NCBI GenBank assembly: GCA_003263775.1
Contig: JYJJ01000082.1
Coordinates: 1-46,919, forward strand
DNA: 46,919 bases
Direction: 5' to 3'
From: Vibrio maritimus
GTDB lineage: Bacteria; Pseudomonadota; Gammaproteobacteria; Enterobacterales; Vibrionaceae
The position numbers were made by a program, and so were the translations under genes. How positions within the stretch are numbered: position 1 is the stretch's first letter; every line of letters starts with the position of its first letter. Below, piece by piece: positions 28,937 to 38,817 of this stretch. The notes below the pieces were generated by a model that saw nothing but the letters and a program-made list of their open reading frames with translations, made no database searches and was not told the origin of the DNA.

Positions 28937-29904
28937 TTACTCGGCTCGGTCTTTTGGCTCACTCGTACTCGTGAGGCTGTCTTCTTCAATGATGTATGTC
29001 GGTCTGCGTTTGGATTCCATATACAGCGTCCGATATATTCACCCATCACGCCAATCCCAATAAGCTGCACGCCACCGAGAAAAAGCATCACAGTGATCAA
29101 CGACGCGTAACCCGGTGCATCAATGCCGTAGATTAAGGTCTTCACTACCGTAAAGCTGCCATAGATAAAAGCCAAGGCGGAAATGAACGAACCAATATAG
29201 AGCCAAATGCGCAGTGGTGCGGTGCTGAAACTCGTAATGCCATCGAGGGCAAAGTTCCAAAGCTTCCAGCCATTAAAGCTGGTCTCTCCAGCTTCGCGAG
29301 CTTCACGCTTGTATTCAACCACCGATGTTTTAAATCCTACCCACGAAAAAATACCTTTCATGAAACGTTGGTTTTCCGGTAGCAGTTGAATTGCATTTAC
29401 CACTCGGCGGTTAATTAAGCGAAAGTCTCCCACGTTTTCTGGGATTTCAACTTGTGCGACGGCATTGTGGAATTTGTAAAATAGCTCTGCTGTGAGCTTC
29501 TTCGCCCAAGAGTCTGTGCTGCGATCTACACGCTTGGCAACCACTACATCAAAGCCTTTTTCCCATTCACGTAAAAAGTCGTGGATCAACTCTGGTGGAT
29601 CTTGCAGGTCGGCATCAATAGGGACGATCACTTCTCCGCGAGCGGCATCAATACCGGCGGTCAATGCCGCTTCTTTACCGAAGTTGCGCGATAAGTTTAT
29701 CGAACGGATCGTTGGATACTGCTCTCGTAATTGCTTAATAACAGAAAGCGTGTTGTCTTTGCTGCCATCATTGATCAGAATCACCTCATGGCTGTATTCA
29801 GTTTGTTCTAAAACAGCGGTGATGCGTTCCATAAACAAGCTCAGCACCTGCTCTTCGTTATAGCAAGGGCATATGATGGAGATGCTAGGGTTGTTGTCTG
29901 TCAT
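28937..29904 (-). CDS. GtrB-like polyprenyl-phosphate glycosyltransferase (frameshifted in this sequence)
   Basis: Restored length is 322 residues. A GT2 domain (ISIICPCYNEEQ, LINDGSKDNT, RNFGKEAALTAG, VPIDADLQDPPE) is followed by two C-terminal TM helices (about 235-260 and 270-290) and GVMGEYIGR. These features match DPM1/GtrB enzymes that charge undecaprenyl phosphate with a sugar. One base is missing at about 29025. Restored, the C-terminus reads LYMESKRRPTYIIEED, the usual GtrB ending, and stops at TAA. The start overlaps the upstream GT2 gene by 4 bp (ATGA). The sugar is unknown; GtrAB pairs usually need a third, specific Gtr transferase. Confidence 0.82.
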
Positions 29905-30718
29905 TCCGTTTCTCTAATCTGGTCAATGCCGTTTAAACAGCGAGTGAGATTTTGCTTCTTTTTATGCTCAAACATTTGGCCGGCTTGTGGACCTTGTTTT
30001 TTTTCTATGTGGTACAGATGGAACATGGCACAACGCCCCAATACAGTTTTATTTCTATAGCCTTGCTTGTTTAGGCGCCAAAGTAAATCGGTTTCTTCCA
30101 TACCGTAACCTTGATAATCGGCATCGTAGCGTTAACAGAGAGTAAAGCCTCTCGACTCATCGCCATGTTGGCACCAATGGCTCCCCGTGGTTTTCTATTC
30201 CATATGTTGAGAACAAAGTTAGGAAATCGAATTCCCATTTCCGGTCGCTTTAATCTGCGGCGCAATGATTGCCAAATTAACCAGAAAGGGCTCTCTAATG
30301 TGTGAATTGAAGCTTGATGCTGGCGAACTAAATCACTAGCTGATTTGTACATATCCACTCTTCGACCAATCAGAACGACGTCTTTTTCCAGCCGCTGGCG
30401 ATAATCTGCAATATAGTGCTTGGAGGGTATGCAATCGTTGTCGGTGAAGATAATGTAGTCAGCCTTAGAACTCGCAACCGCTTTATTTACGATACTGGTC
30501 TTTCGGAAGCCTTGGTCTGGCTGCCAGATATGTCGTATGTTCAGTCCAAGGAGTTTATAAACATCAAGGAGTTGTTTAACTTCTGGTCCCGAACCATCAT
30601 CAGCCACACAAAGCTCAAAGTTTTTGTCTGTTTGTCTCAGGTATCCTTCCAGAACGAGCCGCATATCACCTACATTATTGTAGGCGGCCATAATGACCTC
30701 TATAGAATCGGTTTTCAT
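29901..30718 (-). CDS. GT2 glycosyltransferase (frameshifted in this sequence)
   Basis: Restored length is 272 residues. It starts MKTDSIEVIMAAYNNVGDMRLVLEGYL, with LCVADDGSGPEV and the DxD-like IIFTDNDCIPS. One base is missing at about 30127, between VNA and DADYQGYGMEETDLLWRLNKQGY. That segment contains the GxGxEDxDL-type motif typical of galactosyl- or N-acetylgalactosaminyl-type GT2 enzymes. The ATG at 30718 overlaps the waaL stop by ATGA, favouring it over the in-frame start 21 nt upstream. It probably adds an outer-core sugar. Confidence 0.8.
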
Positions 30719-31965
30719 TCGGTTCCCTCTTTTTTGCAATCAGTAGTTGAGGTGTCTAACTTTGGCCATGTAATACAAAGAGCAAGCAAGAAAAATACAA
30801 TTGCTGTCTGAAATTCTAAGTTATTGCTATAAACGGTACCAATGCCAAGATAGGTAACTATCAGGCTAATGCTCATCCAAGAGAGAATGTTTCCGTTTAA
30901 CGACATTTTGTACAGCGATAATAATAGGTAACCAATAAAGGAAAGATAGCCTACCGTAAAGATAGCTCCCATTCTAATCGTGCTGTCTAAGTAAAGGTTA
31001 TGAAAGTCGTTGAGAGACATTTGATTGTGAACGCTCATTTGCATCTGTTCAATGGAACCAACAGAGTTTAGATATTGCGTTAGCAACGTTTCAAGTGAGC
31101 TATCGCCAGTACCAAATAAAAACGTAGAAAAACTGTGCTGAATGTTGAACTCGATAAAGCCAAGCGCGTTACGCCACATCAATAATCGAGCGTTGTTTGA
31201 AGCATTATCGTTAGCAAAGATGCTGGCTACTCTTTCATAAATGCTATGGAATAACACCGACTCTTTCATCACCAACAGTGCTACGGCGGTAACAACGAGT
31301 AGCCCCAAAAAAAACTTGCGATTATTAAAGGCAAAAAATAGGACTAAGGTGATAAAAAAGAACAGCATAGGTCCACGAGAGCCCGACGCAATCAGTGCGC
31401 AGAAACTAACAATAGCCAGACAGAGTAACCCGCCTCTAATGTGAATCCCCATGCTTTTATTGCAGTAAACCAAAGAGATCAACATGATGGTTATGTAAGC
31501 GAGAATTTCTCCCCAGCGACCTATGTCCCAAAAGCTTTGTAATCTACCTTCTCCAAATGACTGTCCAGTCAGGAATAAATAAATACTGTAACCTATTGCT
31601 ATGACTAGCCCTACGAGCAGAGCTTTAAATGCTTTATCGTGATGCGCCGTCAGCAATGGGATTAAAAATGGCACGAGTAGCAAGAAGGCCCCTTTTCGTG
31701 CAAACCAAACTAAGTCTTGTAGACCTGAAGCGGATAGCGCAACTACAGATAGCCCGAGAGCGTATAAGCCAATACTGAATAAAGAGATGCGTCGTTGGAA
31801 CGGTTCCTTCGAGAGCAGGGGTTGCTTGAGTGACACGCCAACAACGCAAGTCAGTAGAATCAATCCAAAAGCGATGTTCATACCGGCTTTCGACACACAA
31901 ATTGTGAGAAAGCTAAAGATAACCGTGAAGGCTGTTAGTCCATGGTATAGGTTCTTGTTAATCAT
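30715..31965 (-). CDS. waaL: O-antigen ligase / polymerase family protein (WaaL-like)
   Basis: A 416-residue polytopic inner-membrane protein with about ten hydrophobic segments and a periplasmic loop holding FLFGTGDSSLETLL and FHNLYLDSTIRMG. The latter is the HNxxL-type motif of the Wzy_C/WaaL family. Its place inside the core operon, between waaF and a core GT2, argues for the ligase joining polymer to lipid A-core rather than a Wzy polymerase, but the two cannot be told apart by sequence alone. It overlaps waaF by 8 bp and the next gene by 4 bp. It is intact. Confidence 0.75.
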   Translation of the reverse strand: MINKNLYHGLTAFTVIFSFLTICVSKAGMNIAFGLILLTCVVGVSLKQPLLSKEPFQRRISLFSIGLYALGLSVVALSASGLQDLVWFARKGAFLLLVPFLIPLLTAHHDKAFKALLVGLVIAIGYSIYLFLTGQSFGEGRLQSFWDIGRWGEILAYITIMLISLVYCNKSMGIHIRGGLLCLAIVSFCALIASGSRGPMLFFFITLVLFFAFNNRKFFLGLLVVTAVALLVMKESVLFHSIYERVASIFANDNASNNARLLMWRNALGFIEFNIQHSFSTFLFGTGDSSLETLLTQYLNSVGSIEQMQMSVHNQMSLNDFHNLYLDSTIRMGAIFTVGYLSFIGYLLLSLYKMSLNGNILSWMSISLIVTYLGIGTVYSNNLEFQTAIVFFLLALCITWPKLDTSTTDCKKEGTE

Positions 31966-32996
31966 CTTCTATCTTAAAAGTACTCATTTCAGCGATAACG
32001 CGCTCGGCGCTCAGTTTATTTAAACAGTCCATATGCTCTAGAGGGCACGTGCGTTTGAAGCATGGGCGGCATTCGACATCATTATTAATGATTTTTACAT
32101 TGTCGCTGAGTGGAGGAGTATACTCTGGTGAACTTGAGCCATAGATCGCAACAATCTTACAGCCAACGGCGGCGGCTACGTGCATTAATCCCGAGTCGTT
32201 GCTGATAACGGTATCACACGACGCCAGCAACTCGACGGCTTCAACTAGAGAAGTGTCTCCAGCGAGATTAAAGCAATGCTTTGTAGCCTCAGGCGTTAGC
32301 GCTTGGCGGATTTTCTCTGTGACTTCCCGATCTTTAGCGGATCCAAATAGCCACACTTGTTTTCCTTGCTCAATTAAATGCTGAGCTACCTGAGCATAGT
32401 GACTATCTGGCCAGCGTTTTGGCTGGGCCAAACTCTGCGCCAGGGCACATGCCAATCGTTACTCTATCGCTGGATAGATGAAACTTCTGTAATGTACTAG
32501 CTTGATGATTGGTATCGACGGAGAGCGCAGGGCGAGGGCACTGCTTCAAGCTCACCTCGTTCAGCATAGCCTCTTTGGAACTAGCAAGAGCAACAAAGCG
32601 TTCCACATAATACTGGAAGATACGTTTATTCGGGCGCAGATCATTGAGCAAGCCATAGCGCATTTCACCTTTCCAGCCAGTTCGGTGAGGAATACCAGCA
32701 AAAACAGGAATGAGTGCCGATTTAGCTGAGTTTGGCAGCACATAAGCGTGTGTGTAACCTTGATTGCGCAAAGAACGCCCTATCTTCCAGCGACCCATTA
32801 GGTCAAATTGACCATGTCCAATTGGCATTTCTATTGCGCTGTTGACCTCTGGCATAAGAGCCAGAATAGGCTTACACCAAGCGGGAGCAAGAACGTCAAT
32901 GATTGCCTCAGGGTGTCGTTTTTTTAGCTCAATGTAGAGGCTCTGCGACATCACCATATCGCCGACCCATGATGGGCCTATTACTAGTATTTTCAT
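31958..32996 (-). CDS. waaF: ADP-heptose:LPS heptosyltransferase II WaaF (frameshifted in this sequence)
   Basis: Restored length is 345 residues. It starts MKILVIGPSWVGDMVMSQSLYIELKKRHP, the hallmark of WaaF. It continues MCPGAEFGPAKRWPDSHYAQVAQHL and has ISNDSGLMHVAAAVGCKIVAIYG at the donor site, then CRPCFKRTCPLEHMDCL near the end. Here the error is one extra base in a run of four T at 32417-32420 (three expected). It adds the second heptose of the inner core. The gene overlaps waaL. Confidence 0.93.
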
Positions 32997-33035
32997 TAAA
33001 ATTACTCTTGGCGCATACTTGTGTTCTATGTGCGG

Positions 33036-33719
33036 TCAGGCTTTATTTAACTCAAAAAATGACTGAATCTTGAGTAAGTCATCAAGCGTGTCTACATCTA
33101 ATGAGTGGCTTTCTTCCATTATGAAAGGGAAAACACCGGATTTGGGAATGCAATTCTCTTGCTTAAAGTGCTCCACTCGAAACGCATAAATGGCACCATT
33201 GGGTTGAAAGCATCGGGGCAGGTCCTGACGCCTGGTGTACGGAGCCTCTGCACTGACGAGTCCCGAAATCTCCCCTGATTCCGTCATCTTATAGGCTTTA
33301 GCAGGCGTATTAGCTGGCTCGTATACCGATATCACGCAATGACAGTCAGCGTTGTGATCCATCACTTGCAATGCATCAACAATGTCTTTCGCGGTTCGCA
33401 TCGGTGATGTCGGTTGTAATAGTACGACCTTATCCTCGTTAGCGAGCCCCAAATATTGGATGGCATGCTCAATCACCACGTGGGAAGATGCGGTATCGGT
33501 TGCCAGTTCACTCGGTCTGTGGATGACTTCTGAACCATACTCTTTTGCAACGTCACTGATGTTTTCGCAATCGGTAGAAACAACAACCTTGTCGAAAACG
33601 CCGCTGTGTTGAGCGGCATTGATTGTCCAAGCTATCAGAGGTTTACCAGCAAGCGGATAAATGTTCTTTCCTGGTAAACCTTTTGAGCCACCACGGGCTG
33701 TAATTAGTGCGATGTTCAT
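33036..33719 (-). CDS. neuA: CMP-sialic acid synthetase NeuA
   Basis: A 227-residue acylneuraminate cytidylyltransferase that activates sialic acid with CTP. The N-terminus ALITARGGSKGLPGKNIYPLAGKPLIAWTI is the nucleotide-binding loop. VVLLQPTSPMRTAKDI and the C-terminal MEESHSLDVDTLDDL (metal-binding Asp pair) are also conserved. It is intact, with a 4-bp gap from neuC. The set neuB-neuC-neuA is sufficient to make CMP-Neu5Ac from UDP-GlcNAc. A related nonulosonic acid remains possible. Confidence 0.9.
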   Translation of the reverse strand: MNIALITARGGSKGLPGKNIYPLAGKPLIAWTINAAQHSGVFDKVVVSTDCENISDVAKEYGSEVIHRPSELATDTASSHVVIEHAIQYLGLANEDKVVLLQPTSPMRTAKDIVDALQVMDHNADCHCVISVYEPANTPAKAYKMTESGEISGLVSAEAPYTRRQDLPRCFQPNGAIYAFRVEHFKQENCIPKSGVFPFIMEESHSLDVDTLDDLLKIQSFFELNKA

Positions 33720-33723
33720 TGGT

Positions 33724-34845
33724 TTAGGCTTTATCTACAAATACTTTTTGCTTGTCTGTTGCCCACAAGTCGTCGCATTGAATGCTCTGCATGAACTGGA
33801 TATCGCTATCGCCACATCCAAATTCTTGATAGGCAGGATATTGGCGAGCATATACCTTATCAATAGTTGTGAGTATGTCTGCCTTATCCTCTTTCGTCGA
33901 TGTTATCGACGGTGCTGAGGCACGGTTGCTTTGTCGTGTACCGATATCGATGGATGCAATACCATAGAAAGGGGCTTCACGGACTCCCGCACTAGAGTTC
34001 CCTATTACAAGCTTGGAGTACTTCAAAAGGGTAAGGAAATACTCGAAGCGAATACTAGGAAAGAGTCTTACTCGCTCATTGTTTTCAAAGCGTTGATACT
34101 CGTTGATTATTGTGTCAGTGCCGTGGTCATTGTTGGGATAAATAACAACATAGTTTTTCCCTGAGGCAATCACCGCGTCAACGACCTGTTTGATGTTCTC
34201 TTTGAGCTTATCCAGCTCTGTAGTCACAGGGTGGTACATAAGTACCACGTAGTCACTAAAAGGGATCTCATATTTACCAAGAACGTCTTCAAGTGATGGA
34301 AGATTACCCGAAGACATAATATCAAGATCGGGAGACCCAATAATGCGAATAGAAGACTCTCTCTCGCCCAATTGAACAAGGCGACGCTTGGCGACATCAT
34401 TAGAAACATAGTGTAAATGAGCCATCTTGCTGACAGAGTGACGGATAAGCTCATCGATAGTGCCTGACACCTCTCCGCCTTCAATATGTGAAACCAACGT
34501 ATTGTTTAGGCTACCAACAATCGCGCCTGCCATAGCTTCGACACGATCTCCGTGAACGACAATCATGTCAGGCTGTACTTCCTTAACGAAATCTGATAGG
34601 CCGGTAATCGTTTTTGCCAACACCACGTCCATAGTGTCTGCGGAGTGTTGGTTGATGTATTTATAGATATTGCGAAAACCCGCTTTCTCGACTTCAAGGA
34701 CGGTAAATCCATATTTTTGCATCATGTGCATACCAGTAACAAAAATATGTGCTTCAAAGTCTAGCGAGTCTTCAACTTGACGTATGAGTGACTTGAGTTT
34801 GCCGAAGTCTGCCCGCGTCCCGGTAAGGAAAACGATTTTCTTCAT
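33724..34845 (-). CDS. neuC: hydrolysing UDP-GlcNAc 2-epimerase NeuC
   Basis: A 373-residue enzyme releasing ManNAc and UDP from UDP-GlcNAc, the first step of bacterial sialic acid synthesis. It starts KKIVFLTGTRADFGKLKSLIRQVE, the conserved GTRADFGKL loop. It contains VVHGDRVEAMAGAIVGSL, SHIEGGEVSGTIDE, MYHPVTTE and VIGNSSAGVREAPFYGI (UDP-binding). It overlaps neuB by 4 bp (34842-34845), implying translational coupling. It is intact. Confidence 0.93.
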   Translation of the reverse strand: MKKIVFLTGTRADFGKLKSLIRQVEDSLDFEAHIFVTGMHMMQKYGFTVLEVEKAGFRNIYKYINQHSADTMDVVLAKTITGLSDFVKEVQPDMIVVHGDRVEAMAGAIVGSLNNTLVSHIEGGEVSGTIDELIRHSVSKMAHLHYVSNDVAKRRLVQLGERESSIRIIGSPDLDIMSSGNLPSLEDVLGKYEIPFSDYVVLMYHPVTTELDKLKENIKQVVDAVIASGKNYVVIYPNNDHGTDTIINEYQRFENNERVRLFPSIRFEYFLTLLKYSKLVIGNSSAGVREAPFYGIASIDIGTRQSNRASAPSITSTKEDKADILTTIDKVYARQYPAYQEFGCGDSDIQFMQSIQCDDLWATDKQKVFVDKA

Positions 34846-35888
34846 GAGCTAAGATCCGTTTTTTTCAACTGAACATCGCTGGCGATGTCCGTTGCAGCAA
34901 TTTTGCCCAATAATTGCTCGTAATCATCCGCCAAAAAGTCGCCGGTGCCTGGTCGCTTAACCCATAGGTTATCTCGAGTAAGCGCCTCTCCCGCTTTGAT
35001 GTCTTTGATCGTTACAACGCTTGCGTAAGCGAAATCAATGGTAACCTGCTCTTCTTTTGCTGCTTCTTTCTTTCCGCCGCGCATAGAGGCCATGCGTTTG
35101 GACTGAGCAATAAGTTCTGCGCACTCTTCTGCATCCATAGAGCAAACAATATCAGGGCCAGGGCGATCTTTACTGTCGGTAAAGTGTCTTTCAAGAACAG
35201 AAGCGCCTAATGCAACAGCGCCCAAGCAAGCTGTGTTGTCGATACTGTGATCTGACAAACCCACTACCGCATCAGGAAATTCTGCTTGTAGCTGCTCCAT
35301 TGCACCTAAGCGAATGAGGTGATCTGGGGTCGGGTAAAGGTTTGTGGTGTGCAGAAGACAAAACGGCGTATTATGTTTACGGAAAATGTCCACCGCTTTT
35401 TGGATAGAGGCTATATTGTTCATGCCAGTGCTGACAATCATTGGCTTGCCGTAACTGGCAATGAGATCAAGCAAAGGGTAGTTGTTACATTCACCGGAGC
35501 CAATCTTATAAGCAGGGACGTTCATTCTCTCTAGACGCTCGGCAGCCGCTCTTGAAAATGGTGTGCTTATAAAAATTGCGCCTTTAGATTCCACGTACTC
35601 TTTTAGCTTAGTCTCGTCTTCCTCGTTAAGTGCGCAGCGTTCCATGATCTCGTAGATAGACACATCCGCATTACCAGGAATGACTTTTTTAGCCTCACCA
35701 CTCATTTCATCTTCAACAACATGAGTTTGGTGCTTGATGATTTCAGCACCGCCAGCAATCGCTGCGTCGACCATCTCAAAAGCCACTTTCAGTGAGCCTT
35801 CGTGATTAATTCCGATCTCCGCAATAACAAGTGGGTCGTAGTCAAGTCCAACTTTGCGACCTGCAATTTCGAATACTGGATTAGTCAT
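34842..35888 (-). CDS. neuB: N-acetylneuraminate synthase NeuB
   Basis: A 348-residue enzyme condensing ManNAc with phosphoenolpyruvate to sialic acid. VIAEIGINHEGS, IIKHQTHVVEDEMS, YKIGSGECNNYPLL, GLSDHS and LERHFTD are the TIM-barrel active-site segments. The C-terminal SAF (antifreeze-like) domain covers VVTIKDIKAGEALTRDNLWVKRPG. It closely resembles Campylobacter NeuB1 as I recall that sequence, favouring Neu5Ac over legionaminic acid. I chose the ATG at 35888 (MTNPVFEIAGRK), because the 18-codon upstream extension lacks family similarity. Confidence 0.93.
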   Translation of the reverse strand: MTNPVFEIAGRKVGLDYDPLVIAEIGINHEGSLKVAFEMVDAAIAGGAEIIKHQTHVVEDEMSGEAKKVIPGNADVSIYEIMERCALNEEDETKLKEYVESKGAIFISTPFSRAAAERLERMNVPAYKIGSGECNNYPLLDLIASYGKPMIVSTGMNNIASIQKAVDIFRKHNTPFCLLHTTNLYPTPDHLIRLGAMEQLQAEFPDAVVGLSDHSIDNTACLGAVALGASVLERHFTDSKDRPGPDIVCSMDAEECAELIAQSKRMASMRGGKKEAAKEEQVTIDFAYASVVTIKDIKAGEALTRDNLWVKRPGTGDFLADDYEQLLGKIAATDIASDVQLKKTDLSS

Positions 35889-35964
35889 AAAATCATCTCT
35901 CAGATAAAAGGTTGTGGTTAAATTTTTGTCTCGACCATACACGATTAAAGCGTAGCTTTATCAC

Positions 35965-36959
35965 TTATAATAATCGCTCTGCATTTACTTTGAGTAAAGC
36001 TTTGTAGATGATATCAGAAAACTCATCAGGTGTACTCGGCTCAATAAAGCGGATCGGGAGTTTTGGCGATAGTGCTCTAAGCGTAAAGAGTACCGTTGAA
36101 TACGGGCTGACAATGCTCGATAACTGCAACTTATTGGTCAGCACTTCTATTTCAAACGGATGGGTTTGTTCATAGTAACTAATGCCTTTAATGGTTGAAC
36201 TTTCTGTTTTACTGTTGGCTTCTCGGAACGGTGTGGAAAGTAGATCATCGACCCAGTCGCAGTACAATTCAATGCTGACTGAATCTCCTCCAAGTAATCA
36301 TCAATACTTTTTTGGTATTTGTCACCAACGGCGCCTTGACCGATGAACCCTACCGGCGCAGATTCATCAAAAACCTCATGTCTGTCATAGCGAGCAAGCA
36401 GATCATCGAACTGATTCTTGATGTAACAGAAAGGACTATCGTCAAAGTTAAAGATAGAAAACACAATCAGTTGGTCACTGATGGCTTCACTTTTGAGCGG
36501 ACGAACCCCTTGAAGGCGTAATAAGAAGTCCTGAAACCAACGCTGCCTACTGAACGGCTTTTTGGGGCGTAGGTAGTGCTCAAACTCAACCAAAGATAGG
36601 GTGCCATCGTCAAAGTACAGTGGGGCTTGGTGGTCAAGGTTCTTGAGAAGCAAGTTGGCACGCCAGCTTGTGAACTCACCATAGCAAATATGATCAATCT
36701 TAAGCTGCTCCTTGGCAACGTAGTGCTTGATTGCTTTGATGAGTTTCGGCGACTCGATGGTTCTATTTTGGGTACCAATACGAAAGATTTTGTTCCAGCT
36801 GTCCCGCGCTACTAGATCCTCTAACTGCTTCAATCCTTTTTCTGTATCGCCTTCCTCGATGATTAAGATATTGTGCTGGCTTTTTAGGTGGACGCGAGCT
36901 TCAAACGCGCACAAGTACTGAAAAGGAGAGGTGACGTAATAAACGTTGGTGGTGGACAT
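35965..36959 (-). CDS. candidate sialyltransferase, GT52/polysialyltransferase-like (frameshifted in this sequence)
   Basis: Restored length is 331 residues. The N-terminus NVYYVTSPFQYLCAFEA resembles GT52 and alpha-2,8-polysialyltransferase-like proteins. Bacterial sialyl-motif equivalents are visible: DDG at residues 117-119 (LYFDDGTLSL), IYFPHR around 239-244 in the HP-motif position, and a Ser/Thr motif SSIVSPYSTVLFTLRAL near the end. One A is missing in the run at 36206-36209, after which the frame continues STIKGISYYEQTHPFEIEVL. It sits between neuB and the GT4-deacetylase gene (2-bp gap). It is the natural candidate to use CMP-sialic acid, though linkage and acceptor are unknown. Confidence 0.62.
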
Positions 36960-36961
36960 GA

Positions 36962-38727
36962 CTATTTTGCCTTTCGAAAAGTATAGTTGCCTTTTATCTT
37001 ACGCCATAAACCAAGCACATCGGTTCTTGGGAAAATGGCAATACGACGAATTTGAAACGGATCTTGATGGAATGCGAGTGGACCGGAGTTCGTCGCAACG
37101 GCGTACTGATAGCCAGCTTCTTGAGCAATGTTTTTCGATGCCTGATTATGTTCGCCGAAAGGGTAGGCAAAAGACGTCAATGGCTTCTCCAAGATGGCTT
37201 CAAGTGCTTTCTTGTTTTCTAAAATCTCAAATCGCTGTTGTTCATCGGTTAAGGTGTCGAGCTTAGGGTGGCTAAGAGTATGACCACCAATCTCAATATG
37301 TCCAGACTCCGCCAGTTGCTTGACTTGCTCCGCATTCATAAGCGGCACGGACTTCTCAGGGTTTTCTGGATTTTCCACATCCCAACGGTTAAATGTCTCA
37401 CCAGTCACAACATACACCACCGCTTTAAAGTCATACTTTTTCAGCACGGGTAGCATGAGTTCTAGGTTGTCTACATAGCCGTCATCAACGGTAAGCATGA
37501 TGTAACGCTTGTTGGCCTCTAAGCGTCGAATAAGGCGACCATCTTGCAAATCTTCAAATGTTAGCGTTTCAAAGCCCATTTTTTTGAGTAGCGCCATGTG
37601 CTTATCAAACATATCAATGTGCAGATAGGTACCATGGACACCCTTACCGCTATCATCACTAATAAATCGATGATACATAATGATCGGCATTTCACGCCTT
37701 AGTGTGGTGACGTAGACGTCTTGATAGATGCGCTCGACATCATCGACGATCTTGGTAAGACTGTAATTAGCGCGAATGGTATCGCTGGTGGCTTGAGAGC
37801 AATTTGGCGTGCTCAGGCCTTTTTCAACCAGGGCTGCAATTTGCGCAAAGTCGATATCGAGATCAATAGGACCGATATCACCAAAATTCGTCGCCATGGC
37901 ATCAGCAACGTTACTTTCGTCAACAATACCAATACAGCTGGCTTCACCAATCGCCAGTGTCGGCCTGCCACAAAGCAGAGATTCCATCGCCACACGGCCG
38001 GCACCGATTACTAAATCCGCCTCACCAAGCATGGCTGGTACATCATCGGTGTAACCCACAAAATTAACGCTTGATGAAAACTTTTCAAATCGTGACTCAA
38101 ACTTAGAGCCTGTCACCACTCGAATGTCGTATTTTTCTGCATCCAAACACTCATCAAGCAGGCGATAGCAGAGCTCGCCCTTTGGCCCACTTAAGCGGCC
38201 AACAATGGTCACAACGGGTTTAGTATTGTTAGGGGCAGCGACCCATTGGAACGTATCGGTTTCAATGCCGTTGCGGCTGACTTCCATTTGTTCCAGTGGT
38301 ACAGCTAAATCATTATGCAGCTGATCGCGAATGGCTTCACAAACTGGCAGCGCTTTATTGCCCATCGCATGGAATTTTTTACGAGAAGCGTGCACAGGTT
38401 GACGGCCATGTACGGTCGTGACCATAGGCGTATTGGTGATTTTACACGCCACATGACAGCTCCAGCTCGATGCCCGTGAATGCGCATGAACCAACTGAAT
38501 ATTGTGCTTTTTGATGAGATAAACCAGATAACCGACGTGCCAAAAACGGCGCGGTACACTGCGCTTATTAAACCGTAATGAGAAAAAATCCCCGTCGTGA
38601 GGTTGGTTAGCGTGTCAGAGACATAAAACACATTATGGCCCCGAGCAGTCAGTTCATTACCTACCGTAGTAGCGTAAACCTCAGCCCCAGTGACTTCCAG
38701 TTGGGACAGGGCCATAAGAATGTTCAT
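36962..38727 (-). CDS. bifunctional GT4 glycosyltransferase / NodB-type polysaccharide deacetylase (frameshifted in this sequence)
   Basis: Restored length is 588 residues. The N-terminal part (MNILMALSQLEVTGAEVYATTVG; VTIVGRLSGPKGELCYRLL; GAGRVAMESLLCGRP) is a GT-B family 4 transferase. The C-terminal part from about residue 345 is a polysaccharide deacetylase (PIIMYHRF, LTVDDGYVDN, GGHTLSHPKLDTL, FAYPFGEHN). The junction between domains is in a single unbroken frame, so this fusion looks real. One base is missing in the run of four C at 38590-38593. It then continues FNKRSVPRRFWHVGYLVYLIKKHNIQLVHAHSRASSW. The start at 38727 excludes an upstream extension that merely translates the repeat. 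It may add a sugar that is then N-deacetylated. Confidence 0.75.
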
Positions 38728-38747
38728 AGAAAAATCCTGGAAGGTGC

Positions 38748-38812
38748 TTGGTCCTTGGTCCTTGGTCCTCGGAATCACATCCAAGGACCTAGGGCCAAGA
38801 ACCAAGGACCAA
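38748..38812. repeat. GGWCC repeat element E: inverted 7-bp arrays able to form a hairpin
   Basis: Three TTGGTCC units at 38748-38768 are followed after about 12 nt by complementary-orientation units (CCAAGGACCTAGGG, CCAAGAACCAAGGACC) up to 38812. Unlike the other 7-bp arrays, the two orientations face each other, giving a long imperfect stem-loop in the hldD to GT4 gap. Confidence 0.85.
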
Positions 38813-38817
38813 AAAAA

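Noticed and set aside
28528..29904. Natural bifunctional GtrB-GtrA protein
   Set aside because: One missing base joins two genes. Repair restores normal ends for both.
38728..38805. N-terminal extension of the GT4 gene
   Set aside because: The 26 extra codons read through repeat element E. The family start MNILMALSQL is at 38727.
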